Source: an uncultured Prevotellaceae bacterium
Lineage (GTDB): Bacteria; Bacteroidota; Bacteroidia; Bacteroidales; Bacteroidaceae
Assembly: GCA_946403615.1 (NCBI GenBank)
Contig: CAMJAO010000138.1
Location: forward strand, 1 to 6,165
Length of the DNA: 6,165 nucleotides
Reading direction: 5' to 3'
Shown here: in pieces, positions 1 through 6,020 of the stretch
How the letters are laid out: each line of letters begins with the position of its first letter
How positions within the stretch are numbered: position 1 is the first letter of the stretch
Notes under the pieces: generated by a model
Told to the model about the DNA's origin: nothing
Seen by the model: only the letters and a program-made list of their open reading frames with translations
Database searches by the model: none
Made by a program: the position numbers and the translations under genes

Positions 1-33
1 GAACGTTTCGAAGAACTGTTGAGAATATTGTAG
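1..33 (+). CDS. C-terminal tail of an upstream gene (partial)
   Basis: Reading frame 1 from the first base gives ERFEELLRIL followed by TAG at 31-33. The residues form a plausible charged and leucine-rich helical C-terminus. The next gene starts only 18 nt later and no promoter fits in between, so this probable gene would be co-transcribed with the DUF3857 pair. Eleven codons are too few to name a family, and a chance open stretch of this length cannot be excluded. Confidence 0.4.
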   Translation, partial: ERFEELLRIL

Positions 34-51
34 TTAAACCAATTGAATAAA

Positions 52-2052
52 ATGATGAAAAGTAGAATGATTTTTTTCAAAGACTTATTGATTATGCTAT
101 TGCTGTCGGTAAGTGTTGATGTCTTTTCACAGACACTTGAACCCAACCTGAAATTTGGTAAACCCACCGATGCTGAACTGACCATGAGCACATATGCACC
201 CGATCCTGATGCCGATGCAGTGGTGCTGTGCTCGCAGACCTCAACCTATTATGAAATCCGCTCGGGTATTTTCCTTCTGATGACCGATGTCAAAGTGCGC
301 ATCAAAGTGCTGCGTGACGAAGGCAAGTCGTATGCTAATGTCATTGTACCCTACATCGCCAACAGTTCCAATCAGGGCTATCGTGAGCGTGTGGTGGGAG
401 TAAAGGCTACGGCTTTCAATATGGAAAACGGCAAGGTGGTGAAAACCAAGATGACATCTGACATGGAGTTTACCGAAAATGTGGATAAAGACAACAAACT
501 GCTCAAATTCACCGTCCCCCAAGTGAAAGTAGGTACGGTATTTGAATATCAGTACCGTAAGGAGAGCGACTATTTCTTTCACATCGACACATGGTTGGCA
601 CAGCAGTCTATCCCTACTTATTATGCCTCTTACGAGTTGGAGTTGCCGGAATGGTTCCAGTTTAATGTGGCTGAGACGGGATTTTACAATATGGAGAAAC
701 AAAGACAATCCACCAGTGTGAGTTTCGTTGTTGGTGACCAGCCGTTACGGTGTGTGGCAGATAAATACATTTTCGTCGCCCATGAATTGCCAGGGGTCAA
801 AGACGACGACTACATTTGGTGTGTTGCCGATTATTGCAATAAGGTTGAGGCAGAGTTGCGCAGCATCGAAATACCGGGAGCCGTCCATGAGTATTATACA
901 CAGACTTGGGAGGATATCGGACGACAACTGATGGGCGACAATGATTTCGGCGGAAGACTGAAACGGGGCAATCTGCTGAAAGAAGAGCAGGCCAAGGAAT
1001 CCATTCCTTCAAATGCTTCGCCCCGTGAAAAGACTGCCGCGTTGTACCAACTACTGAAGAAGCATTATAAGTGGAATGGTGAATACAAACTTTTTGGCAA
1101 AGGGACTCATAGCATGAAAAAAGATGGTGAGGGCTCGAATGCAGATTTAAACTTTGTCCTTTTGAATATGCTGAATGATGCCGGGCTTGAGGCATATCCT
1201 GTGTTGATGCGACTGCGCACACGTGGTCGGCTCCCCGTCTCTCATCCCACTATGAAAGAACTGAGCACATTCGTGGTGGGTGTGATGGAGAATGACACTT
1301 CCATGATGTTTATTGATGGTTCCGCCGACGATGGCTATATTGATGTGCTGCCTGCACGTCTGCTGGTCAGTCAGGCGCGGGTGGTCAAACCTGACGGCAG
1401 TGGTTTCTTTGTAAATCTTCAGAAAACAGCCCTCAACAAAATGAATATCGCCGCACAATTGTCGTTGGATGAAAATGGCGGCATCGCAGGTGAGGCGCAT
1501 ATCACCTATCAAGGCAATGGCGCTCTGGCAGAGCGCCGGCAGTATCGGGAGGCCAAGGACAGTATGACTTTTGTCAGGGAAACTGGCGAGAGATTCGGTA
1601 TATCCATAACAGATTTTGTCATGCAGGGCAGGGATGAGTTCTCACCCATGGTGCGTGAAGAAATAAAATTCAAGTCCCATGTCGATACTTCTGGAGGGCT
1701 CATCTATCTAAATCCGTTTTTCTTCAGGCCTGTCAAGGAGTCGCCTTTCAAGTCAACCGTTCGTGACATCCCTGTGGAATATCCATATCCCTCTATGGTA
1801 TCCCTCAGTGTGAATATTCGTTTGCCGGAGGGTTGTACCGTGGATGAATGTCCTGAAAATCTGTCGCTCCAAACACCCGACGGGGGATTGGTGGCCAAAG
1901 TGGTTGTCGGTGCCAATTATGGAACGGTCATCGTGCAGGTGAAGTTAAACATCAATAAAACCCTCTTTCTCCAGACGGAATACAATGAGATGTGCCAGTT
2001 CTATGAGGCATTGGTCAAGAAATGCAATGAGATGGTGGTGATAAAGAAATAG
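52..2052 (+). CDS. Exported DUF3857 / degenerate transglutaminase-like protein
   Basis: This 666-residue protein is predicted to be secreted to the periplasm or cell surface. Residues 1-26 form a signal peptide (basic MMKSR, a hydrophobic core, then VFS before Gln27). Residues about 60-210 match the DUF3857 pattern known from Bacteroidota, including the KFTVPQVKVGTVFEYQYR stretch and a following W-x(4)-SIP segment. Residues about 320-440 look like a transglutaminase-like core, but the active site has decayed. The GDC motif is replaced by GSNAD (361-365, Asn363 at the Cys position), the His position is Phe407, and only the acidic residue Asp422 (FIDG) remains. The C-terminus ends in a KxNEMVVIKK-type segment resembling that of its neighbour. 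I chose ATG 52 (ATG 55 is equally possible) over an in-frame TTG at 43. No good Shine-Dalgarno sequence is visible, as is usual in this phylum. A binding or structural role is more likely than catalysis; the substrate is unknown. Confidence 0.85.
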   Translation: MMKSRMIFFKDLLIMLLLSVSVDVFSQTLEPNLKFGKPTDAELTMSTYAPDPDADAVVLCSQTSTYYEIRSGIFLLMTDVKVRIKVLRDEGKSYANVIVPYIANSSNQGYRERVVGVKATAFNMENGKVVKTKMTSDMEFTENVDKDNKLLKFTVPQVKVGTVFEYQYRKESDYFFHIDTWLAQQSIPTYYASYELELPEWFQFNVAETGFYNMEKQRQSTSVSFVVGDQPLRCVADKYIFVAHELPGVKDDDYIWCVADYCNKVEAELRSIEIPGAVHEYYTQTWEDIGRQLMGDNDFGGRLKRGNLLKEEQAKESIPSNASPREKTAALYQLLKKHYKWNGEYKLFGKGTHSMKKDGEGSNADLNFVLLNMLNDAGLEAYPVLMRLRTRGRLPVSHPTMKELSTFVVGVMENDTSMMFIDGSADDGYIDVLPARLLVSQARVVKPDGSGFFVNLQKTALNKMNIAAQLSLDENGGIAGEAHITYQGNGALAERRQYREAKDSMTFVRETGERFGISITDFVMQGRDEFSPMVREEIKFKSHVDTSGGLIYLNPFFFRPVKESPFKSTVRDIPVEYPYPSMVSLSVNIRLPEGCTVDECPENLSLQTPDGGLVAKVVVGANYGTVIVQVKLNINKTLFLQTEYNEMCQFYEALVKKCNEMVVIKK

Positions 2053-2055
2053 GTA

Positions 2056-3921
2056 ATGGCGAAACGGATGACAGCAATGGTGGCGGCCGCTGTCCTGATG
2101 GCGGCTGCCATCCATGCACAGACACCAGATGTAGTGCTTGTCGATGGTCTCACAGAGGTAGTGGTGGCCGACAATGGCGCATACACATGTCATGAAAAGA
2201 GGGCTTATAAGATTGTCAACGAGCGTGGAGCCGCCTATGCCTCCATGGTGTTGACACTGGGAGGAACTTCTAAGTTGACTGATTTTTCTGCCGCATGTTC
2301 CGATGCCGAAGGACGTATTGTCAGGCAGTGGAAGAAAAGTGACTTGCGTTCAACGCAGTTGTCGAAAGAGTTGGCCTCGGATGCCACAACTTTCTATATG
2401 GAATATACCCCGCGGCAGTTTCCTGTCATCATGGCTTTCGACATTACAACAAAGCATACCGACGGTTGCCTGACCTATCCCGTTTTTTGTCCTCAGCGTG
2501 GATATGGGATGGAGGTGGCTCATGCTGTTTATCAAATCAGTGTGCCAAAACGGTTGGGATGCCGTGTCAGATGTGAGAATACCGAGGTGCAGGTGATAAC
2601 GTCAGATGATGGTGGCGGCAGGGAGGTGAAGAGGGTGGAAATGAATCATTTGCCGCCAATAGAGAAAGAGCCGCTAATGCCCGAATGGGAAGAAACCGCG
2701 CCGGCGGTCTATTTCGCTCCTACGCAGTTTACCTTTGCCAATACTTCTGGTTCTATGGCCACCTGGCAGTCGTTAGGTATGTGGCTTTTCGATTTGCAGA
2801 GCGACCGACGTTTATTGCCGGAGCCGTTGAAGAACACGTTGCACCAGATGACCGACACATGTACGTCTGTGCGTTCTAAGGTGGAATGTGTCTATCGCTA
2901 TCTGGCACAGACCACACGCTATGTCAGCATACAGTTTGGTATTGGCGGACTGCAGCCGTTTGCCGCCGCTGATGTTTATCGAACGGGGTTCGGCGACTGT
3001 AAGGCCTTGTCGAACTATATGGTGGCTATGCTTAACGAAGTGGGAGTGCCAGCGGAGTATGTGGTTGTCAGCACTGAAAACAGGCATGTATCACCAGATT
3101 TTGCCTGTACGGCTTTGTTCAACCATGTCATAGCGATGGTGCCGCAACCGGCTGACACCCTTTGGATAGAATGTACCCACCCACAGTTGCCGTTGGGTTA
3201 TGTGCATGAGAGCATTGCCGGACATGATGCTCTGGCAGTGACGGAAAAGGGTGGGCATTTGGTGACGCTCCCAGAATATCCTGACACCCTGCATCTGCGT
3301 GATACCAGACTGAACATCAATGTTGAAACTGACGGGTCGGCATCCCTGACAGTTCACCAAAGAGTTTTTTTTAATATGTACGAGAACAGCATGTCGTTGC
3401 TTCGCATGAGTGATGCGGAGCAACGCGAGGCGCTTGCGAGGTTGTTTCATATTCCGCAGTTGACTATCGCAGAGAAAGAAATCATTGACCATGCCGCAGA
3501 AGGAAAGGCGGAGATGGAGGTCAAGTGTCTGGCTCGTTCCTCTTCATGGGCATCGGTTACAGGCCAGCGCCTCTTTCTGAGCCTTTCACCCTTACGTCAG
3601 CCATTTGGTGAAGTTGAATATACAGAAAAGAGACGGCATGATGTGTGTATTTATGACGGTTTTCGTGACCGTATGGTGATGGAGATACAGTTGCCGGACA
3701 ACTACGAGGTGGAGTCGATGCCAGTGCCGATGAACATTGATTCCCCATACGGTACATCGCAGTTTACTGTTTCTCTGGCTGGTCGTGTCTTGCATGTCTG
3801 CCACACTCTGACGGTGAAGAAAGGCCGTCATAGTTCTTCGTCGTGGGGTGAATTTAGCGCTTTCCTTAAAACCTCGGTCATTCCCTATTCTCAAAAAGTG
3901 GTGTTGAGAAAAGTAAAATAA
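2056..3921 (+). CDS. Exported DUF3857 / transglutaminase-like protein with retained Cys-His
   Basis: This 621-residue protein is a paralog-like partner of the gene before it, which ends 3 nt upstream (TAG 2050-2052, ATG 2056), so translational coupling is likely. Residues 1-21 are a signal peptide (MAKR, an Ala/Met/Val-rich core, IHA before Gln22). Residues about 30-230 fit DUF3857. Residues about 270-400 are a transglutaminase-like domain opening with TTRYVSIQFGIGGLQPF and then GFGDCKALSNYM. Cys315 is the expected nucleophile and His357 (FNHVIAMV) the expected second member; the third position is Glu372 in WIECT rather than Asp, a variant I recall as common in this Bacteroidota subfamily. 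A beta-rich C-terminal region follows and ends in SQKVVLRKV. Cysteine protease-like, transglutaminase or deglycosylase-type chemistry on a periplasmic peptide or glycan is possible, but the sequence does not fix the reaction. The domain call is firm and the function is not. Confidence 0.87.
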   Translation: MAKRMTAMVAAAVLMAAAIHAQTPDVVLVDGLTEVVVADNGAYTCHEKRAYKIVNERGAAYASMVLTLGGTSKLTDFSAACSDAEGRIVRQWKKSDLRSTQLSKELASDATTFYMEYTPRQFPVIMAFDITTKHTDGCLTYPVFCPQRGYGMEVAHAVYQISVPKRLGCRVRCENTEVQVITSDDGGGREVKRVEMNHLPPIEKEPLMPEWEETAPAVYFAPTQFTFANTSGSMATWQSLGMWLFDLQSDRRLLPEPLKNTLHQMTDTCTSVRSKVECVYRYLAQTTRYVSIQFGIGGLQPFAAADVYRTGFGDCKALSNYMVAMLNEVGVPAEYVVVSTENRHVSPDFACTALFNHVIAMVPQPADTLWIECTHPQLPLGYVHESIAGHDALAVTEKGGHLVTLPEYPDTLHLRDTRLNINVETDGSASLTVHQRVFFNMYENSMSLLRMSDAEQREALARLFHIPQLTIAEKEIIDHAAEGKAEMEVKCLARSSSWASVTGQRLFLSLSPLRQPFGEVEYTEKRRHDVCIYDGFRDRMVMEIQLPDNYEVESMPVPMNIDSPYGTSQFTVSLAGRVLHVCHTLTVKKGRHSSSSWGEFSAFLKTSVIPYSQKVVLRKVK

Positions 3922-3924
3922 TAC

Positions 3925-3946
3925 AACTTTCGCAAGTTCCGCTTGC
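3925..3946. terminator. Two overlapping short hairpins just after the paralog pair (weak terminator candidate)
   Basis: AACTT (3925-3929) pairs with AAGTT (3934-3938) around a 4-nt loop. GCAAG (3932-3936) pairs with CTTGC (3942-3946) around a 5-nt loop. The two stems are mutually exclusive. They start 4 nt after the stop at 3921, where a transcript end would be expected between convergent genes. The stems are short and no T-tract follows, so an intrinsic terminator is only a weak possibility. Confidence 0.2.
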
Positions 3947-3960
3947 TCTGTAGATAGTTT

Positions 3961-3991
3961 GATGTCATTTAGCGGACATCCATTTGCGGAC
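3961..3991. repeat. Small inverted repeat overlapping an imperfect direct repeat
   Basis: GATGTC (3961-3966) and GACATC (3975-3980) form a perfect 6-bp inverted repeat with an 8-nt loop. Overlapping this, CATTTAGCGGAC (3966-3977) recurs as CATTTGCGGAC (3981-3991), differing by a single deleted A. The element sits in the 156-nt gap between two convergent genes. It could be a degenerate intergenic repeat or part of a bidirectional transcript end. No T-run supports a terminator. Confidence 0.35.
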
Positions 3992-4001
3992 TAATGTCTT
4001 C

Positions 4002-4023
4002 ACTCCTCGACTCCTCGACTCCT
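4002..4023. repeat. ACTCCTCG octamer tandem repeat (about 2.75 copies)
   Basis: The unit ACTCCTCG occurs at 4002-4009 and 4010-4017 without a mismatch, and a third partial copy, ACTCCT, covers 4018-4023. The DNA to 4077 stays pyrimidine-rich on this strand (AACTTCC and CTTCT patches) and may be decayed copies. There is no open frame and no longer unit, so this is a simple tandem repeat in a convergent gap, not a CRISPR array. Its length may vary between strains. Confidence 0.75.
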
Positions 4024-4077
4024 AAATAGTAAACTAATGGCTTTAACTTCCTTATCTTCTAAATACCAGACCTTCTC

Positions 4078-5139
4078 CTATTCCCACGCTTGTCCTTGAC
4101 CGATGTTCAAGAGGGTGTCGATGTAGAGGCAGAGGTCATTGGCGAAGGCTCTGTTGATGATGTATGAGTTTTCTTCCAAAGTATCAGTGTTATGGTAGCA
4201 CTTCTCAAATGCATTCCATGTCTCACGCAGGTTTCGGGCCGCCTTGCGTGCACCTTCTGAATGTTCGTCGGTGTCGTATTCGGCAATCTTGTCCATCAGT
4301 TTTTTTAACTGATTCAGAAGGTGCTGTTGAGGCGTCTCCTTCTCGTTGAGTGGTTTACTGTAAGTCCGCAGTATTTCGGCTGCAGGTGAGCCCGGCAGGT
4401 AATATCCCAGTGTCAAGTCGAGCGAGTTGAGGCGCTGGGTGCACATTCTCTCTATCACCCAAGCGTATTCCAGCGGTTTCATGCTGTACCATTCGCCGTC
4501 GGTGGCGCATTTGTCGTAATACTCCACTGCTGCCTCATTCAGTTTCCACCATGCGTCATTCTCTTCCTCAATGGCTTTCTTGTTCCGCACAGACAGAGGT
4601 GATACGTTGCCCCTCTCATCGCGCGTCTGAATGTTCGTTATCATCCAACTTTTCAACACCGCCAAGTATTCGTTGACGATGTTCTCGACATATGAGAAAC
4701 CGTTCATCTCCATCTGTGAACCATTCATCATACTTTCGATGCTTTCCATGATGTGGTCGGTCGCTTTTTTCACATCGTCAAAACGCTCTATGCATGTGAT
4801 GTCGGTCTCCCGTTCCTGGGTCGTGAAAAACTGATTTTGGATGATTTTCGTGTTCAGTTGTGCCCATTCGAAAAGGCTGTATCCATTATTCTTGCGTAAA
4901 TAAGTGGTGCATTGCATCAATCGGAGCACCATCCGTTCGCGCTCGGTGCCTTTCAGCGTATCAGCATCATCGGAAAGAAATACCATCTCTGTGTCTTGAT
5001 ATGCGACCTTCGTCTCGTCGTAATACAGTTTCAGCCGTGCCTCATTGTCAGCAAATGTCAGTCGGGGCAGGGTAGAGGCGGCGGTCAGGGTCATAGGCAG
5101 CGCCATGAACAACATCAGAATATAGAACAGTTTTTTCAT
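4078..5139 (-). CDS. Secreted six-cysteine helical protein of unknown function
   Basis: I do not recognise this 353-residue protein. Residues 1 to about 20 are a clear signal peptide (MKKLFYILMLFMALPMTLTA), so it is exported. The mature part is rich in charged and helix-forming residues and has no membrane segment. It holds six cysteines (77, 116, 211, 233, 314, 337), an even number that would suit disulfides in the periplasm. Trp/Tyr-rich helices such as DAWWKLNEAAVEYYDKC (196-211) and LRETWNAFEKC (304-314) faintly recall the W-x(n)-C helix of LprI/DUF1311 lysozyme-inhibitor-like proteins, but this is not a firm match. The start is ATG 5139 rather than the in-frame ATG at 5169: the signal peptide begins there, AAAGG (5154-5150) lies 10 nt upstream, and the promoter at 5198-5167 would initiate downstream of 5169. 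It is transcribed alone, convergent with the DUF3857 pair. Confidence 0.85.
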   Translation of the reverse strand: MKKLFYILMLFMALPMTLTAASTLPRLTFADNEARLKLYYDETKVAYQDTEMVFLSDDADTLKGTERERMVLRLMQCTTYLRKNNGYSLFEWAQLNTKIIQNQFFTTQERETDITCIERFDDVKKATDHIMESIESMMNGSQMEMNGFSYVENIVNEYLAVLKSWMITNIQTRDERGNVSPLSVRNKKAIEEENDAWWKLNEAAVEYYDKCATDGEWYSMKPLEYAWVIERMCTQRLNSLDLTLGYYLPGSPAAEILRTYSKPLNEKETPQQHLLNQLKKLMDKIAEYDTDEHSEGARKAARNLRETWNAFEKCYHNTDTLEENSYIINRAFANDLCLYIDTLLNIGQGQAWE

Positions 5140-5166
5140 TGTGGTGTGGCCTTTAATATGATGTCG

Positions 5167-5198
5167 CAAATATAAAGGTTTTCTTTGAATTGAACAAA
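5167..5198 (-). promoter_or_regulatory. Bacteroidota-type promoter for the six-cysteine protein gene
   Basis: Read on the - strand, TTTG (5198-5195) is separated by 20 nt from TATATTTG (5174-5167), a full match to the TAnnTTTG -7 element of the Bacteroidota housekeeping sigma factor. Initiation would fall near 5160, giving a leader of roughly 20 nt before ATG 5139. The same TATATTTG octamer also spans the -33 box (5202-5195). Spacing, orientation and distance to the gene all agree. Confidence 0.7.
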
Positions 5199-5209
5199 TA
5201 TATTCGCAC

Positions 5210-5221
5210 GAATCGTGATTC
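5210..5221. promoter_or_regulatory. 12-bp palindrome upstream of the -33 box (possible operator)
   Basis: GAATC (5210-5214) and GATTC (5217-5221) form a perfect inverted repeat around GT. A second, overlapping symmetry, CACGA-A-TCGTG, spans 5207-5217. The site lies about 12 bp upstream of the -33 element of the - strand promoter, a common place for a regulator to bind. The regulator is unknown, and chance cannot be excluded in a short palindrome. Confidence 0.35.
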
Positions 5222-5243
5222 TAGATGTGAATAGATAGAATTG

Positions 5244-5272
5244 CTGATAAATATGCACTAAAAGTTTATCAG
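5244..5272. repeat. 8-bp perfect inverted repeat in the divergent gap
   Basis: CTGATAAA (5244-5251) and TTTATCAG (5265-5272) are exact reverse complements separated by 13 nt, which puts the half-sites about two helical turns apart centre to centre. It is placed between the divergent six-cysteine gene and vsr. It could be a dimeric regulator site or a weak stem-loop. It is too far from either start to be a terminator of those genes. Confidence 0.45.
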
Positions 5273-5372
5273 AACAAATATAAAATGCCTTAATATGATA
5301 AATTTTTAATTTGAAATAATATAAATTGACGAAAAAGTATTATTATTGCATGCGATAATCTATTAGTTGGCA

Positions 5373-5882
5373 ATGGATAAACTGACCCCTGAACAGCGTC
5401 ACCGCAATATGGCGGCGGTGAAATCGAAGAATACACGACCCGAGATGCTCGTTCGTCGTTATCTCTTCGGACGGGGATTCCGTTACCGTCTGAACAACCC
5501 TCGCTTGCCGGGCCATCCCGACCTGGTGCTGCGCAAATACCGCACATGTATCTTTGTCAACGGCTGTTTTTGGCACGGCCATGAAGGGTGCAATGCCTAT
5601 CGAATCCCCAAAACCAACTCGGAGTTTTGGGAGGCTAAAATCCTACGCAACCGCACACGCGACCAACGGGTGCAAGAGCAGTTGGCGGCGATGGGATGGC
5701 ATTGCATCACGGTGTGGGAGTGTGAATTGTCTAAACAGCGCCGCGAACAGACCCTTCAGTCGTTGGCGTTCACCCTCAACCGCATTTTCCTGCAAGATCA
5801 TGCCCGCATGACCTATCCCGAATTGGAAGAGGATAATAGGATGGAACTGGCGGCGGAAGAAACACCCAACAGTCTGTCTTGA
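5373..5882 (+). CDS. vsr: Vsr-type very short patch repair endonuclease
   Basis: This 169-residue cytoplasmic protein matches the Vsr family, which nicks 5' of T in T:G mismatches created by deamination of 5-methylcytosine and so starts very-short-patch repair. Compared with E. coli Vsr (recalled, 156 residues), the N-terminal RHRNM...KNTRPE region carries Glu24 (E. coli Glu25). LPGHPDLV carries catalytic Asp50 (Asp51). GCFWHGHEGC gives zinc ligands Cys65, His70 and Cys73, and VWECEL supplies Cys117. Trp67, His68 and the F86W-like EFW segment are also conserved. The E. coli pair Thr63-His64 is Val62-Asn63 here, and one extra residue lies between His70 and Cys73. An acidic tail of about 28 residues follows the core. 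ATG 5373 is preferred over an in-frame TTG at 5367. No cytosine methyltransferase gene, the usual partner, is visible in this window. No convincing promoter was found; TATTATTG at 5341-5348 is a one-mismatch -7 candidate without a spaced TTTG. Confidence 0.93.
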   Translation: MDKLTPEQRHRNMAAVKSKNTRPEMLVRRYLFGRGFRYRLNNPRLPGHPDLVLRKYRTCIFVNGCFWHGHEGCNAYRIPKTNSEFWEAKILRNRTRDQRVQEQLAAMGWHCITVWECELSKQRREQTLQSLAFTLNRIFLQDHARMTYPELEEDNRMELAAEETPNSLS

Positions 5883-5967
5883 TTCTAAAGATTTCCGATA
5901 TGTTCAGTGAATATTGGTATAAAAATGTTAAAATAAGATAAATGATTTTATTCGTATTTTCTGTTTA

Positions 5968-5998
5968 TTTGTTTTCTCAGAAAATGTCTATAAATTTG
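5968..5998 (+). promoter_or_regulatory. Bacteroidota-type promoter for the gene starting at 6021
   Basis: TTTG (5968-5971) is followed after exactly 19 nt by TAAATTTG (5991-5998), a full match to the phylum's TTTG-N19-TAnnTTTG pattern. Initiation would be near 6005, leaving a short AT-rich leader of about 15 nt before ATG 6021. This makes the last gene its own transcription unit rather than part of a vsr operon. Confidence 0.75.
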
Positions 5999-6020
5999 TG
6001 CGTTTTTGCAAAATTTAATA

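Noticed and set aside
43..51. TTG start nine bases before ATG 52
   Set aside because: TTG starts are rare; ATG 52/55 lies directly before the basic residues of the signal peptide, and no ribosome-binding site favours TTG.
241..708. 155-codon - strand open frame
   Set aside because: It overlaps the conserved DUF3857 region in antisense; the His/Leu/Phe-rich composition and lack of any motif point to a shadow frame.
797..1222. 141-codon open frame on the - strand inside the first DUF3857 gene
   Set aside because: It lies fully antisense to a well-supported gene, has no signal peptide, domain or promoter, and its composition looks like a reverse-frame shadow.
3091..3492. 133-codon - strand open frame inside the second DUF3857 gene
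   Set aside because: It is antisense to the transglutaminase-like region, has no recognisable motif and no promoter.
4002..4023. Possible CRISPR array
   Set aside because: The unit is only 8 bp with no spacers, and no cas gene is visible.
5140..5169. Ten-residue N-terminal extension (MRHHIKGHTT) of the six-cysteine protein
   Set aside because: It would precede the signal peptide and begin upstream of the expected transcription start near 5160, overlapping the -7 element.
5341..5348. TATTATTG as the vsr -7 element
   Set aside because: It has one mismatch, and the nearest upstream TTTG (5310-5313) is 27 nt away, too far for the usual 19-21 nt spacing. Kept only as a weak candidate.
5373..5882. 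vsr as part of a restriction-modification or defence island
   Set aside because: Its visible neighbours are a secreted protein gene and another exported protein gene with its own promoter; no methyltransferase, nuclease partner, integrase or transposase is seen.
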